A DNA stretch of 8,450 bases from JAIVJZ01 sp035296385 (GTDB lineage: Bacteria; Acidobacteriota; Blastocatellia; Pyrinomonadales; Pyrinomonadaceae): assembly GCA_035296385.1 (NCBI GenBank), contig DATHBB010000277.1:1-8450 (forward strand), given 5' to 3'. Positions 6,304 to 8,450 of the stretch are shown piece by piece. The position numbers and the translations under genes were made by a program. The notes under the pieces are model-generated. The model made no database searches. It was not told the DNA's origin and saw nothing but the letters and a program-made list of their open reading frames with translations. Each line of letters opens with the position of its first letter. The stretch's first letter is position 1.

Positions 6304-6717
6304 ATGGATAATCCTGTTTCGTTTTTCGCCGTGTGGTCGCCGCGTATGTTGAGCGTCCTGCGTATCGTCGCGGCGTTGCTGATGATGCAACACGGTGCGC
6401 AGAAACTTTTCGGCTTTCCGGCGGGCGCTCAAGCCTCGCCGACGCCCCCGCTCATGTCTATGATGGGATTCGCCGGAGTGCTGGAGTTCTTCGGCGCTCT
6501 GCTCTTGCTGATAGGGCTGTTCACGCGCCCCGTCGCGTTCTTACTATCCGGGTTGATGGCTGTGGCCTACTTCATGGCGCACGCGCCGCAAGGGTTCTGG
6601 CCGGTGTTGAACCGGGGCGAGTTGGCCGTGCTGTACTGCTTCGTATTTCTCTACCTGTCTGTGGCCGGTGGCGGCACGTGGAGCGTGGATTATTGTTGGC
6701 GTCGCGCCGCGCGTTAA
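6304..6717 (+). CDS. DoxX family membrane protein
   Basis: A 137-residue protein with four predicted membrane helices at about 16-36, 52-73, 77-93 and 104-124. Family features are RIVAALLMMQHGAQKLFGFP (20-39), the glycine-rich second helix GFAGVLEFFGALLLLIGLFTRP (55-76), and the AYFMAHAPQGFWPVLNRGE segment (88-106), all typical of DoxX/DoxD-like proteins. The family is named from a subunit of an archaeal thiosulfate:quinone oxidoreductase, but most bacterial members have no defined role; some are linked to redox or oxidative-stress functions. The start at ATG 6304 is chosen for its ribosome binding site and normal family length. The gene stands apart from its neighbours, with a 136-bp leader and 192 bp before serA, so it may be monocistronic. 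In the downstream spacer, 6718-6780 is AT-richer with no recognisable site, and a large inverted repeat follows. Confidence 0.88.
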   Translation: MDNPVSFFAVWSPRMLSVLRIVAALLMMQHGAQKLFGFPAGAQASPTPPLMSMMGFAGVLEFFGALLLLIGLFTRPVAFLLSGLMAVAYFMAHAPQGFWPVLNRGELAVLYCFVFLYLSVAGGGTWSVDYCWRRAAR

Positions 6718-6780
6718 CGCGTCCTCAGACGCCGCCGGATAAATAGTCAGAACTCAATTTAGAGATGTGCAATTAAACGG

Positions 6781-6890
6781 TTCTCTCTGCGCGCCTCTCT
6801 GCTACTTCTCCGCATCTGTGGCGGTGAATGCCTTTTGATCAAGGATTCACCGCAGATACGCAGAGGGGCGCGCAGAGGGAGCGCAGAGAA
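6781..6890. repeat. Imperfect inverted repeat of CTCTGCG-type units upstream of serA
   Basis: The left arm (6781-6834) runs from TTCTCTCTGCGCGCCTCTCT to GGCGGTGAATGCCTT. The right arm (6841-6890) read on the - strand runs from TTCTCTGCGCTCCCTCTGCG to ATCTGCGGTGAATCCTT. The two arms match with a few mismatches and small gaps across about 50 bp, around a 6-nt centre (TTGATC). Each arm contains recurring CTCTGC/TCTGCG units. It would fold into a long hairpin if transcribed. It is unrelated in sequence to the heptad elements around rimO and ends 19 bp before the serA start. From memory, intergenic strings of CTCTGCG...GCGGTGAA type occur dispersed in many bacterial genomes; I cannot verify that here. 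Confidence 0.85.
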
Positions 6891-6909
6891 AAGATAAGTT
6901 TCATGCGAT

Positions 6910-8450
6910 ATGGACGACATTAAAATTCTTGTATCGGACGACGTGAGCGAGAGCGGGCTTGAGCCTCTGCGCGCGGCGGGCTTCACGGTGGACAAGCGAA
7001 CCGGACTCAAGCCTGATGAACTGCGCGAGATTGTGCGCGACTACGACGGGCTGGTCGTGCGTAGCGAGACGAAAGTGACTGCCGCTTTGATGGACGAGGC
7101 TGTGCGCCTGCGCGCGATTGGACGCGCCGGAGTCGGTGTTGACAACATAGACGTTCCGGCGGCGACCTCGCGCGGCATCATCGTAATGAACGCGCCCGAC
7201 GGCAACACGATGACGACCGCCGAACACACGCTCGCGCTCCTGCTCGCGCTCGCGCGCGGCGTGCCGCAGGCGCACGCGAGTTTGCGCGGCGGGAAGTGGG
7301 AGCGCAAGAAGTTCGTCGGCGTCGAGTTGCGTGGTAAGACTTTGGGCGTCGTGGGGTTGGGTCGCATCGGTCGCGTAGTGGCGAGCCGCGCGCGCGGGTT
7401 CGAGATGAAGGTCGTGGCGTACGACCCGCTCGTCGCGCCCGAACAGGCGCGCGAGATGGAAATCGAACTCGCGCCGCTCGAAGAAGTCTGCGCGCGCGCG
7501 GACTTCCTGACAGTCCACACACCTTTGACGGCGGAGACGCGCGGCATCATCGGCGCGCGCGAGTTTGCGCGCATGAAGTTCGGCGTGCGCGTCATCAATT
7601 GCGCGCGCGGCGGGCTGATAGACGAGCGCGCTCTCTACGAAGCCCTGAAGTCCGGGCGCGTGGCGGGAGCGGCGCTCGACGTGTTCGAGGAAGAACCGCC
7701 TTCGCAGGATAATCCTCTGCTGCAACTCGACGGCGTGATCACGACGCCGCATCTCGGCGCTTCGACCAGAGAGGCGCAGGAAGGCGTCGCCGTGACGGTG
7801 GCCGAACAGATGCGCGACTACTTCCAGACGGGCGCGCTGCGCGGCGCTGTCAACGCTCCCGCGCTCGGCGCGCAGGAATTGCACACGCTCTCTCCTTACC
7901 TCGTGCTCGCCGAACGGCTCGGCAGATTTCACGCGCAGTTGATTGACGAGGCCGTGCGCGAAGTGCGCATCGAATATGCGGGCGAGTTGGCGGAACTGGA
8001 TGTCGCGCCCGTAACGCGCGCCTTCCTCGCGGGACTTTTGCGCGACATGAGTTCACGCGTCAACGTCGTCAACGCGTTTCTCATCGCGGAGGAACGCGGC
8101 ATCACCGTGACCAGCGCGCAGACGCACGGCGCGACCGGCGAACTGACGCCCGCCCTCACGACGCGCGTTTTGACCACGGGCGGCGAGCAGATTGTCTCCG
8201 GCGCACTCTTCGGCGCGGGCGGCGACGGCGGGCGCATCACGGAGATCAACGGCTTCCGCATCGAGGCCATCCCGTCGGGTCACATGGTCGTCACGCGCAA
8301 CCACGACGTGCCGGGTGTCATCGGTCGCGTGGGCACGATCCTCGGCGCGCACGGCGTCAACATCAGCCGCTTTCATTTAGGGCGACGCGAGCGCGGCGGC
8401 GAAGCGATGGCCGTCATCGAAACCGACGCGCCGCTCGACCAGGAGACGCT
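6910..8450 (+). CDS. serA: D-3-phosphoglycerate dehydrogenase (long form, 3' end beyond window)
   Basis: Oxidises 3-phosphoglycerate to 3-phosphohydroxypyruvate with NAD+, the first committed step of serine synthesis, in the cytoplasm. The frame is open from ATG 6910 to the window edge (513 complete codons), with no stop reached. The catalytic half carries GRAGVGVDNID, the NAD-binding GLGRIG motif (149-154), and the catalytic set Arg233 (NCARGG), Glu262 (DVFEEEP) and His281 (TPHLGAST). An intervening (ASB-type) domain occupies about 315-450, and an ACT domain begins around 456 (GHMVVTRNHDVPGVIGRVG). This is the long, about 530-residue architecture in which the C-terminal domains commonly mediate serine or allosteric control; whether this enzyme is serine-inhibited cannot be seen. 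Only about 15-20 residues should be missing. The start has no good Shine-Dalgarno; ATG 6903 is out of frame. Confidence 0.96.
   Translation, partial: MDDIKILVSDDVSESGLEPLRAAGFTVDKRTGLKPDELREIVRDYDGLVVRSETKVTAALMDEAVRLRAIGRAGVGVDNIDVPAATSRGIIVMNAPDGNTMTTAEHTLALLLALARGVPQAHASLRGGKWERKKFVGVELRGKTLGVVGLGRIGRVVASRARGFEMKVVAYDPLVAPEQAREMEIELAPLEEVCARADFLTVHTPLTAETRGIIGAREFARMKFGVRVINCARGGLIDERALYEALKSGRVAGAALDVFEEEPPSQDNPLLQLDGVITTPHLGASTREAQEGVAVTVAEQMRDYFQTGALRGAVNAPALGAQELHTLSPYLVLAERLGRFHAQLIDEAVREVRIEYAGELAELDVAPVTRAFLAGLLRDMSSRVNVVNAFLIAEERGITVTSAQTHGATGELTPALTTRVLTTGGEQIVSGALFGAGGDGGRITEINGFRIEAIPSGHMVVTRNHDVPGVIGRVGTILGAHGVNISRFHLGRRERGGEAMAVIETDAPLDQET

Noticed and set aside
6170..6898. 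GAAAAGATAAG repeated at 6170-6180 and 6888-6898
   Set aside because: It is an 11-bp purine-rich match with no symmetry or shared position relative to genes; chance is a sufficient explanation.
6901..7932. 343-codon open frame on the - strand
   Set aside because: It is entirely antisense to serA, whose catalytic motifs are intact, and the product is Arg/Ala/His-rich low-complexity sequence with no family features.

Overview
The window reads as a chromosomal segment of a GC-rich bacterium with ordinary housekeeping content. All genes lie on the + strand. Its left edge is the end of an rRNA operon (3' end of 23S, then 5S, then a strong intrinsic terminator). After it come a lipoprotein glutaminyl-peptide cyclotransferase, a large TgpA/DUF3488-type membrane transglutaminase, rimO, pgpA, a small disordered ORF, a DoxX-family membrane protein, and the start and most of serA, which runs off the right edge. 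From the general look of the proteins, the CGCG-rich coding sequence and the short-period intergenic repeats, my best guess is Acidobacteriota (Blastocatellia-like). This is a recollection-based inference with moderate confidence, and no marker in the window proves it.

Layout. Positions 1-480 hold 23S, spacer, 5S and terminator. Positions 567-3734 hold a two-gene unit, the exported lipid-anchored cyclotransferase followed 27 bp later by the transglutaminase-like membrane protein; both belong to families acting on glutamine residues or on peptides at the cell envelope. Positions 3816-5171 hold rimO, enclosed on both sides by near-identical inverted-repeat elements built of 7-bp units. Positions 5256-6167 hold pgpA and a closely coupled 82-codon ORF with the best Shine-Dalgarno sequence in the window. 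Positions 6304-6717 hold doxX, preceded by a leader with two small stem-loops. Positions 6781-6890 hold a long imperfect inverted repeat of a second family (CTCTGCG-like units), directly upstream of serA (6910 to the edge).

The genes do not form one pathway. They cover translation (rRNA, RimO modification of ribosomal protein S12), envelope proteins and lipids (cyclotransferase, transglutaminase, PgpA, DoxX) and serine biosynthesis (SerA). I found no defence system, CRISPR array, tRNA, transposase or biosynthetic cluster. The least ordinary signal is the pair of heptad-repeat palindromes flanking rimO. Each carries the upstream gene's stop codon in its first heptad, and each ends within a few bases of the next start codon, which leaves no room for a normal ribosome binding site.
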